Part shown: positions 54,501 through 62,160 of the stretch, piece by piece
How the letters are laid out: each line of letters opens with the position of its first letter
How positions within the stretch are numbered: position 1 is the first letter of the stretch
NCBI RefSeq assembly: GCF_010365285.1
Contig: NZ_CP048286.1
Location: 2,990,501-3,054,500 of the forward strand
From: Paenibacillus rhizovicinus
GTDB taxonomy: Bacteria > Bacillota > Bacilli > Paenibacillales > Paenibacillaceae
Direction: 5' to 3'
DNA length: 64,000 nucleotides
Notes under the pieces: model-generated
What the model was told of the DNA's origin: nothing
Databases searched by the model: none
Seen by the model: only the letters and a program-made list of their open reading frames with translations
Translations under genes and position numbers: made by a program

Positions 54501-54802
54501 AAGCCGGCGGCGTCGGCTTGAACCTGACCGCGGCCAACCATGTCTTCCACTTCGACCGGTGGTGGAATCCCGCCGTCGAGAACCAGGCGACGGACCGCGC
54601 CTACCGGATGGGTCAGACGCGCGACGTGCAGGTGCACAAGTTCATCTCGCTCGGCACGTTGGAAGAACGCATCGACGAGATGCTCGAGAGCAAGCAGCAG
54701 TTGAGCGACGACGTCATCACCAGCTCGGAAGGCTGGATCACGGAGCTGTCGACGGACGCGCTGCGCGATCTGTTCACGCTGCGCCGCGAGTGGTCGGACT
54801 GA
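51542..54802 (+). CDS. ywqA: SNF2-family helicase, YwqA-like
   Basis: 1086 residues. An N-terminal SNF2-associated region with a variable, Ala/Arg/Asp-rich insert (about residues 145-225) is followed by the two helicase lobes: Walker A in ADDMGLGKTIQ (about 616), DEAQNIKN (about 719), ALTGTPIENRLSELWS, and ATDRAYRMGQTRDVQVHKF (about 1018). It is a predicted double-stranded DNA translocase. It lacks its own SWIM finger, which is supplied by the coupled upstream gene. GGAGGG precedes the ATG at 51542; a longer frame upstream is inside the SWIM gene and not real. Confidence 0.94.
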   Translation: MSAETISITVRLSEHGDALIYGSLESAGLASGMFVKQRLFAWHEPSFYGTDLQIEKLQDEIELVVLPAEMVIPFFADRKLLMTHFIWQFEGDASRLVSLAPALEACIAEQKYMPSFAAFRAGKLRWTWDAEALDVRARKALRALRGSGAAGAAGGGTEADAWSRQSGGGSARGKLGGRGLLAAEAERALDARRAADTARAADAERASAVVVDDEDDDWYDWDGGDTAEEADISAGFFEGVQAAFSAAVFQRYYSSEETAGDLRRDFPMLFARDRAAAAAGMDERAWLVAAGWKADTLPFRPLLQLSEPEDADAGWRLALMLQDKLEPAKLVPVRLAMDGEAFGTWPSGWTPHVRERSASWLAHLQASLPEERLAGSRTDLLNGPLTDGAAWQFLTADSQRLLSAGWQVLLPGWWEEASRKKPRLRAKVRPGEGAPAGEGAGGGQKSFFGLDSLIDFDWRVSIGDAELSEDEFKELVARGERLVQFRGQWVPLDPALLAQIRKAMAGVDPRKGLSFQDVLQLHLKSAAAAAFRDAAIRAKEDGASAEAEEEDEDGIPVEVELNAHLAKLMDQLTGQSEWPAIDVPASLHAELRSYQQDGFAWLAFLRRFGLGACLADDMGLGKTIQFITYLLHVSEAAAASGERRPSLLVCPTSVLGNWQKEVRRFAPSLRILLHYGSKRLTGDAFFEEAGEADLVLTSYATATLDQENLSRYTWSTICLDEAQNIKNAGTKQSAAVKSFPARHRIALTGTPIENRLSELWSIYDFTNPGYLGSARAFGEQFAQAIERERDEKRTQELQRLVKPFMLRRKKKDPAIMLDLPEKNEMKTYIHLTAEQSALYEQTVGELMQQVKKLEGIQRKGAILSALTQLKQLCDHPVLLTKEAVPLPEDKDEAAAEIAALISRSAKLERLLDLVQELREEGERCLIFTQYIGMGQMLQRVLSQEIGEPVLYLHGGTSKTARDRMIDEFQSRSLPEAQQPNIFILSIKAGGVGLNLTAANHVFHFDRWWNPAVENQATDRAYRMGQTRDVQVHKFISLGTLEERIDEMLESKQQLSDDVITSSEGWITELSTDALRDLFTLRREWSD

Positions 54803-54869
54803 CGCGCGGTTCAGCGAAACCGCGGATAGGCGAGTTCTTTTTCAGCAAACTTAGAGGTACTAGGGAGTG

Positions 54870-55352
54870 ATGCCGCATATGGAATCGAAATCGACAAAAG
54901 GAGCGCCCAACAGCACTAACAACAGCTATGAAATTATCGAGCGTTCCCCGACGGTGTCCGAACACCAAGCACTATGGGATTCCGTAAGCTGGGGGAACCT
55001 CGACACCGGAATGAGCGAGCAGTCGATCGCGAATTCCATCTACGCCGTCGTGGTCGAGATCGAAGGACAAGCCGTCGGTATGGGGCGAATCGTCGGTGAC
55101 GGCGCCATGTACTTCTATCTCCAGGATGTCGCGGTTCACCCGGATCATCAGGGGCATGGATTGGGCAAAAGGATCGTGGAACGGCTGCTCGCCTACATCC
55201 GGCAGCATAAACACGAGAAAGGCATTGCGTTCGTGGGCCTATTCGCTTCGCAGGGCAAAGAACCTTTCTATGAACAGTTCGGATTCAAGGATCACTCTCC
55301 GGGCATGACGGGTATGTTCACGGTCTTTGAGCCGACTGCCCCTCAAGAATAA
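54870..55352 (+). CDS. GNAT-family N-acetyltransferase
   Basis: About 160 residues. Motif A is clear: LQDVAVHPDHQGHGLGKRIV, with the acetyl-CoA loop QGHGLG; motif B is FVGLFASQGKEPFYEQFGFK. It would acetylate an amine or a protein N-terminus; substrate unknown. The first codons (MPHMESKSTKG) are polar; ATG at 54870 or 54879 could start it. GAGGT lies 10 bases before the chosen ATG. Follows the SNF2 gene by 67 bp, likely separate. Confidence 0.85.
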   Translation: MPHMESKSTKGAPNSTNNSYEIIERSPTVSEHQALWDSVSWGNLDTGMSEQSIANSIYAVVVEIEGQAVGMGRIVGDGAMYFYLQDVAVHPDHQGHGLGKRIVERLLAYIRQHKHEKGIAFVGLFASQGKEPFYEQFGFKDHSPGMTGMFTVFEPTAPQE

Positions 55353-55355
55353 GAA

Positions 55356-55395
55356 GAAAAGGCGCTCGGTCATTGACCGGCGCCTTTTCTATTTG
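55356..55395 (+). terminator. Intrinsic terminator
   Basis: AAAAGGCGC and GCGCCTTTT, with an inner CGGTCA/TGACCG stem, then TATTTGACTTTT, directly after the GNAT gene. Confidence 0.85.
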
Positions 55396-55540
55396 ACTTT
55401 TAACTGCTTGGGGATCGCAAATCGCTCCACCTACGACGCTTGTACTTGGATATGCCGTTTGAGTCGATTATGCTAACGATGCTAACGCTAACGAATCGAG
55501 GTAACGCCATTCGCTCCTATTGTCTGCTTGTTGCATCGTA

Positions 55541-55675
55541 ACGAATCACAGCATCGTTATTCGACCTATAAACCTTACATGACGGCCGAAAGTACCTTAA
55601 TAAGGCGTCTCGAATTCGTTAGACTGTTTCGGGCGTGATTTTCGTCCGTTTAAGGTGCATACGGTTCGTTAGCGC
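55541..55675 (-). repeat. Dispersed ~135-bp intergenic repeat, reverse copy
   Basis: Read on the minus strand it matches 36601-36735 closely: GCTAACGAA, ACCTTAAACGGACGAAAATC, GAGACGCCTTATTAAG, TTTCGGC, TCATGTAAGGTTTATAGGTC. The rest of 55396-55895 is gene-free; 55450-55540 has looser CTAACGAAT modules, and 55680-55895 shows nothing supported. Confidence 0.85.
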
Positions 55676-55895
55676 GTTGCCCTGTCGTCGGCCAGCAATT
55701 TGTGCCGCGCTCACTAGCTCGCCGTCCCGCGATCTCCGGCGCATCGCCCCCGTACCGCTTACGCATACAGTCCCTCGTTCATTCGCACGCAGCCCCGCGT
55801 TTCATCCACACTTCGTTCCTCCGTTCATCAGCACGCCGTCCCGCGACTCGCCAGCAACCAGCACCTCGCAGACCGCTTATGTGCGCCCATCCGCC

Positions 55896-56684
55896 TCATG
55901 ACTTCATCTTCCGCTGGAACCCCGCCAGGTCCGTATCCCCCGAAATGAACAGTCGTTTCAATAAATACGGATTTTGCTCGCTCGTGGTGTAGCCGTCGTC
56001 GAAGGTGAAGCCGTACGCGAAGCCGCTTTGCTTGGCGATTCGCATCGTTTCCTCGCTTCGCAGCCCGTAGGGATAGGCGATGGCGGTCACGCTCGTTCCG
56101 AGATTCTTCTCGATCGCGGTTTTGGAGCCTGCAATCTCATCCCGCTGTACTTTCGGCGTATGAAGCGGCAAATACGGGTGCGTGCGCGTATGCGCCATGA
56201 TGTCCCAGCCTGCCGCATGCAATTCCTTGACCTGCCCCCATGTCAGGTAGGCTTCGCCGCCAACCCAATTGGTGACTAGAAATTCCGTCGCTTGGAAGCC
56301 GTATTGCTTCAGGATCGGCTGCGCCGCCGTATAGTTGTTCTTGTAGCCGTCATCGAACGTGATGAGCACTTCTTTGCCCGTCGAAGCTTCCTGGCCCGTC
56401 AGAATCGCGCCGAATTCCTCCATGCCGATGCTGCGATAGCCCTCGTCGTGCAGCCACGCCATCTGCTGCCGGAACGCATCCGGCGAGACGATATATTCGT
56501 TTCCTGCTCCGTTATCCGCAATGGAATGATAGCATAGCACCGGTATCCGCGCCGCAGCCGCGTCCGATGAAGCGAAAGCGACCGTCGTCCGCTTGAATTG
56601 CAGCAGCTGGTCGGCCGTAATGACGAACGATGCGGCCATAAAAAGCAGCGCAGCGGCCAGCACCAGCATCTTTCGTTTCCTCAT
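55896..56684 (-). CDS. Polysaccharide deacetylase (NodB family), secreted
   Basis: About 262 residues: a signal anchor (KMLVLAAALLFMAASFVITA) and a NodB domain with IPVLCYHSI, motif 1 LITFDDGYKNN (metal-binding Asp pair), motif 2 MAHTRTHPYLPLH (metal His pair), and IAYPYGLRSE. It would remove acetyl groups from peptidoglycan, chitin or a biofilm polymer outside the membrane. ATG at 56684 has a GGGGGAGAGG site; the frame open 23 codons upstream is rejected. Stands alone. Confidence 0.9.
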   Translation of the reverse strand: MRKRKMLVLAAALLFMAASFVITADQLLQFKRTTVAFASSDAAAARIPVLCYHSIADNGAGNEYIVSPDAFRQQMAWLHDEGYRSIGMEEFGAILTGQEASTGKEVLITFDDGYKNNYTAAQPILKQYGFQATEFLVTNWVGGEAYLTWGQVKELHAAGWDIMAHTRTHPYLPLHTPKVQRDEIAGSKTAIEKNLGTSVTAIAYPYGLRSEETMRIAKQSGFAYGFTFDDGYTTSEQNPYLLKRLFISGDTDLAGFQRKMKS

Positions 56685-56952
56685 TGCCTCTCCCCCGCTG
56701 TCTTCACAAACTGTCTTCACAACTTGTCTTGGAAGAAACCTGCGGATCCGCAAAAAATGGCGCCGTCCGTTTCTTCGTTGGTAGTCTAATCATACGATAG
56801 GTGCGCGAAGAGGGGCTACTGTTACTTTTTCCATGCCGGCGCGTCTGCTGCTTTGCTGCGATAACGCCCTGCTGTTCCCCGGCCGCGGCCGAACGTGTAT
56901 AATGATGAAGCTTCACCCGGCATGACTAACTTACAACTAGAGGAAACCGCAT

Positions 56953-58239
56953 ATGAGAATGAAAGATTGGGATCGAAATTTAAAAATCCGCCTTGGCGGA
57001 GAAAGCGCGTTTAACGTTATTTTCTGGACATTCTTCCCCTTCCTGTCCATCTATTTCACGAAATCGTTTGGTAAAGGCTGGACGGGCATGCTGCTCGTGC
57101 TGTCGCAGCTCATTTCGGTGCTGGCAAACTTGGTCGGCGGCTATTGCGCGGATCGTTTCGGCCGCAAGCGGATGATGGTATTCGCCGCAAGCGGGCAAGC
57201 TTTCGGCTACGCGCTGTTCGCCTTCGCGGCATCGCCTTGGGTGGACATGCCGGTAACCGGCTTCGTCGGCTTTAGTCTGGCAAGCATGTTCGGCTCGCTC
57301 TATTGGCCGGCCAGCCAGGCAATGGTCGCGGACGTCGTGGACGAGAAGCATCAATCCAGCGTCTTCGCGATCTTCTACACCGCCGCCAATATCGCCGTCG
57401 TCGTCGGACCGCTGATCGGCTCGCTGCTGTATTCGGATAATCCGTACGCGGTGCTTGCCGCCGCGGCAGTCATCTGCGCGCTGATCGCGCTCGTCATGAG
57501 CCGTCTGCTCGGCGAGACGCTGCCGGCCAGCGTCTCGGACCGGCACCGGACCAAGGCCGGCACGCCTTGGTATGGCGCCATTGCCGCCCAGCTGCGGGAT
57601 TACCGGGTCATCGCGACGGACCGCGTATTTCTGCTCTTCGTTATCGCGGGCGTGCTGCTGGCCCAGACGTTCATGCAGCTCGACCTGTTGTTTCCGGTCT
57701 TCCTTAAGGAGACGGTCGGGCAGTCGACGCTCTTCGCTTTCCACGACTGGGATTTAACCGTGACGGGCCAGCAGCTGTTCGGCCTGATCGTCTCGGAGAA
57801 CGGCCTGTTCGTCGCCGTCTTCACCGTGATCATCACCAAATGGATGACGATGTACCGCGATCGCTACGTGTTCATGGGCGGCGCGATCTTCTACGCCGCA
57901 GGCATGATCATGTTCAGCAGCATGTCGACGTTCTGGGGCTTCACGGCGGCAATCGCCGTCTTCACGCTCGCGGAGCTCATGTCCGCCGGGCCGCAGCAGG
58001 CGTTCGTCGCGCGGCTCGCGCCGGAAGAGATGCGCGGGCAGTATTTTGCGGCGGCAAGCCTTCGCTTCACGCTGGGACGCACCATCGCGCCGTTATCCAT
58101 TCCGCTCACCGGCTGGATCGGCTTCAAATGGACTTTCGTGCTGCTCGCCTTGCTCGCCGTGATCTCGGCCGGCATCTATAACGTCATGTTTAACCAGCTG
58201 GAGAAGAACCAGCCGTCGCCGTCCTTGGCGCCGAGATAA
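56953..58239 (+). CDS. MFS transporter
   Basis: 428 residues with about 12 membrane helices. MFS motif A appears as VGGYCADRFGRKRMMVFAA between helices 2 and 3. Early segment FNVIFWTFFPFLSIYFTKSF resembles MDR-type exporters of the DHA1 group. An expanded loop between helices 6 and 7 (DRHRTKAGTPWYG) and a hydrophilic stretch near LKETVGQSTLF are visible. Substrate unknown. Possible promoter TATAAT at 56898. Strong terminator follows. Confidence 0.9.
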   Translation: MRMKDWDRNLKIRLGGESAFNVIFWTFFPFLSIYFTKSFGKGWTGMLLVLSQLISVLANLVGGYCADRFGRKRMMVFAASGQAFGYALFAFAASPWVDMPVTGFVGFSLASMFGSLYWPASQAMVADVVDEKHQSSVFAIFYTAANIAVVVGPLIGSLLYSDNPYAVLAAAAVICALIALVMSRLLGETLPASVSDRHRTKAGTPWYGAIAAQLRDYRVIATDRVFLLFVIAGVLLAQTFMQLDLLFPVFLKETVGQSTLFAFHDWDLTVTGQQLFGLIVSENGLFVAVFTVIITKWMTMYRDRYVFMGGAIFYAAGMIMFSSMSTFWGFTAAIAVFTLAELMSAGPQQAFVARLAPEEMRGQYFAAASLRFTLGRTIAPLSIPLTGWIGFKWTFVLLALLAVISAGIYNVMFNQLEKNQPSPSLAPR

Positions 58240-58278
58240 GCTTAGAAGCTTATAAGTTATATGGATGCTTCAAGCACA

Positions 58279-58320
58279 GGGGCAGTTCGGAACGCTTTCG
58301 CGATCCGGGCTGCCTTTTTT
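58279..58320 (+). terminator. Intrinsic terminator of the MFS gene
   Basis: GGGGCAG..CGGA pairs with TCCG..CTGCC, followed by T6. Confidence 0.8.
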
Positions 58321-58393
58321 CTGTGCTGCTGCGCCGGCACGAAAAGTAATGAAAACGTAACGTCATGCAGGAAATTTTAGTTCGAAAATCCCG

Positions 58394-58421
58394 TTGTCTT
58401 TTTTACCATTCTTGCTATTAT
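58394..58421 (+). promoter_or_regulatory. Extended -10 promoter of the surface-protein gene
   Basis: TTGTCT, 16 bases, then TATTAT with TGC in front (an extended -10). It lies about 125 bp before the ATG at 58547. The leader in between holds no supported gene. Confidence 0.5.
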
Positions 58422-58546
58422 ATGAACAGATTCTTCCACATCCGTGTTCAACTCCGCCCGGAAAACGAATACATCATCAGACAAGCGCAAATCAGCATGG
58501 ATATCACGGCAATTATGCAAGAGCTGAGAATGGGAGCTGATTCGGA

Positions 58547-60691
58547 ATGAGGATGGGATCGAATCGTAGAAGATGGAAGGCTTTCGCTTTAACCGCAATC
58601 TCCATGGTCGTGTTTGCCTCCGGCCTGCCGGACTCGCGCACGTTCGCGCTCTCCGGTGTTGTCGATATCCCCGGCATCGATATTACCGGCCCCGTCACGC
58701 CTATCAAAACGATTCCGGACGTAGTAACGCCGATCGTGCAGACGCATCCGCTCCGTTGGAAGCTTATTCTGGGGAATTACGTCGGCACCCCGGCCATCGC
58801 CAAAGACGGAACGATCTACGCGGCGGTCCACAACGGTACTTCCACTAGCAGCGACACGGATTATATTGCGGCGGTCACTCCTTACGGCACGCTGAAATGG
58901 AGCTGGAAGGCGCCGCAGAGTAACGATCCCGGGCCTCTCTCCGGAATTACGCCCGCTATCGGCCCGGATGGAACGATCTATGTAAGAACCAAGCATCAGT
59001 TGTACGCCATCGACGCGAACGGGCGAACGAAATGGTCGTTCCAAGAGGACCTCCCTTCGGCAACGGCTTTCGGAGCGGACGGCACGGTCTACGTAGGGAA
59101 CAACTCAAGCATTATCTATGCATTGTCTCCCGGCGGCGGCCAGGTGAAATGGAAGTATGTCGGAAACAGCCTCTATTCGGTGGTCGCGGGAACGAACGGC
59201 GACTTATACGGCATGGAACTCCATGCAGCAGGCGGCGGCAGAAGCGTGCTCGCGCTCAGCTCCTCCGGCACCAAGAAGTGGTCCTACTCCCTTGGGACGA
59301 ATGATCTCGGAAGCCTCCGCCTGGCTCCCGACGGTTCGGTTCTGGCCTTCACGTATAACAAGCTCTTCTCTATCAAGCCGAGCGGCGCATTGAAGTGGGA
59401 ATTCAACGCGGCGGCGCCCTATGACAACTTCGCCCAAAGCACGGACGGCGGCATGTATTTGAAGGGCTGGGTTTCGGAAACGGCTCCTCATTCCCGCGTG
59501 TTCGCGGTATCGGCGGACGGCAAGAAGAAGTGGGAGTGGTCGGTCGACGCTTCCGACCCTGTCGTATACGGATCTGCGTCCACCGACTTGAATCTGAAGC
59601 TGGGCAGCGGCGCGGACGGCTCGTTGTATGCGACCGAGTACAATTATCTGTATGCCGTATCGTCTGCGGGCAAGAAGCTATGGAAATACAAGGAGCCCGA
59701 GAAGCGGAGCCTCGAAACGCCAGTCGCGAGTCCCGACGGCACGGTCATCGTCGTCGGCGGCTCGGATTTTGGCGCGGCCGTCCAGAACAGCGCGCTGCTT
59801 GCAATCGGCACCGTTCCGGCTGAAGGCGTTATGCTGCAGCAACCCAGCCTCTCGCTGGAAACCGGCAAATCCGCCGCGCTCAAGGCGACGGTAACTCCGG
59901 CTGCAGCCGTCGAGAAATCCGTTCGCTGGCAGTCGAGCAACCCCGCCGTGGCCGAGGTGAATGCCGGCGGGCAAGTGACCGGACGCTCTCCGGGCACCGC
60001 AGTCATAACGGTGACAACCGTGGAAGGCGAGTACACTGCCTCCTGCACCGTGACAATTACGGCAGGCTCGACGACTCCGGGTACGACGACTCCGGGCACG
60101 ACAGCTCCGGGCACGACGACTCCGGGTACGACGACTCCGGGTACGACGACTCCTGCTACGCCTTTCACCGATATCGCGGGAAACTGGGCGAGCGCCGACA
60201 TTGCCAAAGCCTACGAGAGCGGCATCACGAAGGGCTACACCGACGGCACATTCAAGCCGAATGCCAGCATTACGCGTTCGGAATTCACCGTGATGCTGAT
60301 GAAAGGCTTGAAGGTGAGCGGCGATAACACGCCGCTTACCTTTAAGGATGCAGGCAAGATCGAGGCATGGGCCGCCCCTTCCGTTGCCGCAGCCGTCAAG
60401 CTCGGGATCATCAGCGGTTATAGCGACGGCACATTCAAGCCGCAGGCCAACATTACGCACGCGGAGATGATCGCCATGGTCGTCAAAGCTTCCGGCCTGC
60501 CGACGACTGCCGACGCGGCAACCAGCTACGCCGACGATGCGCTGGTACCCGCCTGGGCGCGCGAGGCAATCGCCGTGGCCGGCAAGTATTCGCTGCTCGG
60601 CGGCCTGCAGGACAATCGGTTCCAGCCGAGCGCCAAAGCTACCCGCGCGGAGGCCGCTGCCGCTATCGTACGGATGCTGGCCATTCCTTAA
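58547..60691 (+). CDS. SLH-anchored PQQ-like propeller surface protein
   Basis: 714 residues. A signal peptide (KAFALTAISMVVFASG) is followed by a PQQ-like beta-propeller with repeated DGTIYA/DGTVYVG blades (GPDGTIYVRTKHQLYAIDAN, GADGTVYVGNNSSIIYALSP) up to about residue 425, one BIG2/Ig-like domain (RWQSSNPAVAEVNAGGQVTG), a PGT-rich linker (about 507-537) and three SLH domains (GYTDGTFKPNASITRSEF, GYSDGTFKPQANITHAEM, LQDNRFQPSAKATRAEA). SLH domains anchor proteins to pyruvylated wall polymers, so this is a surface-displayed binding or structural protein. GGGAG lies before the ATG. Confidence 0.93.
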   Translation: MRMGSNRRRWKAFALTAISMVVFASGLPDSRTFALSGVVDIPGIDITGPVTPIKTIPDVVTPIVQTHPLRWKLILGNYVGTPAIAKDGTIYAAVHNGTSTSSDTDYIAAVTPYGTLKWSWKAPQSNDPGPLSGITPAIGPDGTIYVRTKHQLYAIDANGRTKWSFQEDLPSATAFGADGTVYVGNNSSIIYALSPGGGQVKWKYVGNSLYSVVAGTNGDLYGMELHAAGGGRSVLALSSSGTKKWSYSLGTNDLGSLRLAPDGSVLAFTYNKLFSIKPSGALKWEFNAAAPYDNFAQSTDGGMYLKGWVSETAPHSRVFAVSADGKKKWEWSVDASDPVVYGSASTDLNLKLGSGADGSLYATEYNYLYAVSSAGKKLWKYKEPEKRSLETPVASPDGTVIVVGGSDFGAAVQNSALLAIGTVPAEGVMLQQPSLSLETGKSAALKATVTPAAAVEKSVRWQSSNPAVAEVNAGGQVTGRSPGTAVITVTTVEGEYTASCTVTITAGSTTPGTTTPGTTAPGTTTPGTTTPGTTTPATPFTDIAGNWASADIAKAYESGITKGYTDGTFKPNASITRSEFTVMLMKGLKVSGDNTPLTFKDAGKIEAWAAPSVAAAVKLGIISGYSDGTFKPQANITHAEMIAMVVKASGLPTTADAATSYADDALVPAWAREAIAVAGKYSLLGGLQDNRFQPSAKATRAEAAAAIVRMLAIP
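60065..60156 (+). repeat. 15-bp tandem repeat encoding the PGT linker
   Basis: About six copies of ACGACTCCGGGTACG with a few substitutions, between the Ig-like and SLH domains. It gives the flexible (TTPGT)n linker and can change length in steps of five residues. Confidence 0.85.
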
Positions 60692-60714
60692 CGGCGCCGC
60701 GCCGCTTAACATAC

Positions 60715-60749
60715 CAAAAAAACCGCAATCATCGTCGATTGCGGTTTTT
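60715..60749. terminator. Bidirectional intrinsic terminator
   Basis: AAAAAACCGCAATC and GATTGCGGTTTTT with a 6-base loop, between the convergent surface-protein and regulator genes. Confidence 0.9.
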
Positions 60750-60759
60750 CGGCATGCGC

Positions 60760-61320
60760 TTATTGCTGATCGTAATACGACTCCGCCCGCTCCGACTCCG
60801 TATACACGGAGATAAGCACGATGGCGTCCTCTTCGCCGATGTTGCGCACGAGATGCGGCGTGCAGGCGTTCCAGCTGAAGGAATCGCCTTCGCCAAACTC
60901 GGCTGCGTCTTCCCCCTGCTCGGCGTAGATACGGCCCTTGATGACCATATGTACCTCTTCGCCTTCATGCGCATGCGGCTCATCGCCCGTGGATGCGCCT
61001 GGCGGCAGTTCGACCAGCATCATCCGCATGTTCTTCGCGGCGCTCAGATGCTCGACCTTCAGCCGTTCCGGACCGCTCGTCGTAACTTTCCGGTCCGTTT
61101 TGCGCACGATTTGCATCCGTTCTTCCTTGCGCAGCAGCAGATAGGCGAGCGGGACCTTGAGCGCGTTCGCGATATTTTCCAATGTGGCGATGGACGGGGA
61201 CGTCTTATTCGTTTCGACCTGGCTCATGAAGCCTTGGGACAGGCCGGTATCTTCGCAAATTTGCGCGATCGTGATGTCCTTGCGCTTCCGAATCGCCCGA
61301 ATGGTGGAGCCGATATCCAT
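60760..61320 (-). CDS. XRE-family regulator with cupin sensor
   Basis: 186 residues: an N-terminal helix-turn-helix (IAQICEDTGLSQGFMSQVET) and a C-terminal cupin_2 domain (GDEPHAHEGEEVHMVIKGRI ... FSWNACTPHLVRN) with metal-binding His/Glu. This PuuR-like design usually represses a catabolic operon until a small ligand binds. It is divergent from the esterase-dioxygenase operon, its likely target. Two matching repeats lie in the shared 159-bp promoter region. Confidence 0.92.
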   Translation of the reverse strand: MDIGSTIRAIRKRKDITIAQICEDTGLSQGFMSQVETNKTSPSIATLENIANALKVPLAYLLLRKEERMQIVRKTDRKVTTSGPERLKVEHLSAAKNMRMMLVELPPGASTGDEPHAHEGEEVHMVIKGRIYAEQGEDAAEFGEGDSFSWNACTPHLVRNIGEEDAIVLISVYTESERAESYYDQQ

Positions 61321-61349
61321 ATAGGGTTCACCCCTCTAAAAATATTTGC

Positions 61350-61434
61350 AATACAAAACATAAATTCATATTAACAATTATCCTGTTGACGCGCCAGTCA
61401 TCTCTAAGTTAAATTAGTAATACAAAATTTAATT
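61350..61434. promoter_or_regulatory. Two direct repeats flanking the divergent promoters
   Basis: AATACAAAACATAAATT (61350-61366) and AATACAAAATTTAATT (61419-61434), 69 bp apart, in the same orientation. The second overlaps the start region of the + strand promoter; the first lies in the leader of the XRE-cupin gene. Candidate binding sites for that regulator. Confidence 0.45.
61386..61414 (+). promoter_or_regulatory. SigA-like promoter of the esterase-dioxygenase operon
   Basis: TTGACG at 61386-61391 and TTAAAT at 61409-61414, 17 bases apart, 65 bp before the ATG at 61480. Confidence 0.5.
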
Positions 61435-61479
61435 CTCTATAACTTATATATTTCATTCTTGCCAGAGGAGGCACATCTC

Positions 61480-62160
61480 ATGACAGCAGCTTTTCAATAC
61501 GACATCCATTTGCCCGCGCAGCTTGAAGGCGGCAAACGCTATCCGGTCATTTTCACCCTTCACGGCAAAGGATCGAACGAGCGCAATATGTTCGGCTTGG
61601 TTTCGCCGTTAGCCGAGCAATTCATCATTATCGGCATTCGCGGCAACCGGATTCTGGGCAACGGATATCAATATTACGACCTGAAGAGTCTCGGCAATCC
61701 CATTCGGGAGCAATTCGACCAGTCGATGCAGGAGCTGACGGATTTTATCGCCTATGCCACGTCAAAATATCCGATCGACGCGCAGCGGCGCTACCTGCTC
61801 GGCTTCAGTCAGGGCGCGATTCTGTCCATGTCGCTCGCGCTGACGATGGGCGATCAATTGAAAGGCATCGTGGCCTTGAACGGCTACGTGCCGGCATTCG
61901 TGAAAACCGAGTATTCGCTTCGCAGCGTGGAGCAAACGTCGATGTTTATCTCCCATGGCGATTTCGATTCCGTATTCCCGGTGAGCATCGTACACGAGAA
62001 TGCGGCTTATTTTCAACCGCTTGCTTCGAAGTTGACGTTCAAGACCTATCCAACCGATCACGGCGTATCGCCGGAGAATCAGCAGGATTATACGCAATGG
62101 CTGCTGCAGGACGCCGGACTAACGGATACTAACGATAACCAAGGAGGGATCCAACGATGA
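61480..62160 (+). CDS. Carboxylesterase/phospholipase-type alpha/beta hydrolase
   Basis: 226 residues: VIFTLHGKGSNERNM oxyanion region, GFSQGAILSMSLAL nucleophile elbow, GDFDSVFP acid and TDHGVSPEN His. This is the Abhydrolase_2 group, small cytosolic esterases often found with ring-cleavage or quinone genes. ATG at 61480 has GAGGAGG 8 bases ahead; an open frame with a TTG start upstream contains that site and is rejected. The stop overlaps the next gene as ATGA, so the dioxygenase is its coupled partner. Confidence 0.9.
   Translation: MTAAFQYDIHLPAQLEGGKRYPVIFTLHGKGSNERNMFGLVSPLAEQFIIIGIRGNRILGNGYQYYDLKSLGNPIREQFDQSMQELTDFIAYATSKYPIDAQRRYLLGFSQGAILSMSLALTMGDQLKGIVALNGYVPAFVKTEYSLRSVEQTSMFISHGDFDSVFPVSIVHENAAYFQPLASKLTFKTYPTDHGVSPENQQDYTQWLLQDAGLTDTNDNQGGIQR

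Noticed and set aside
51656..54637. 993-codon open frame opposite the SNF2 gene
   Set aside because: A GC-rich antisense shadow; the SNF2 frame has complete helicase motifs while this one has none.
58422..58550. 42-codon ORF overlapping the surface-protein start
   Set aside because: It ends in an ATGA overlap but has no ribosome site and lies over the predicted promoter's start region.
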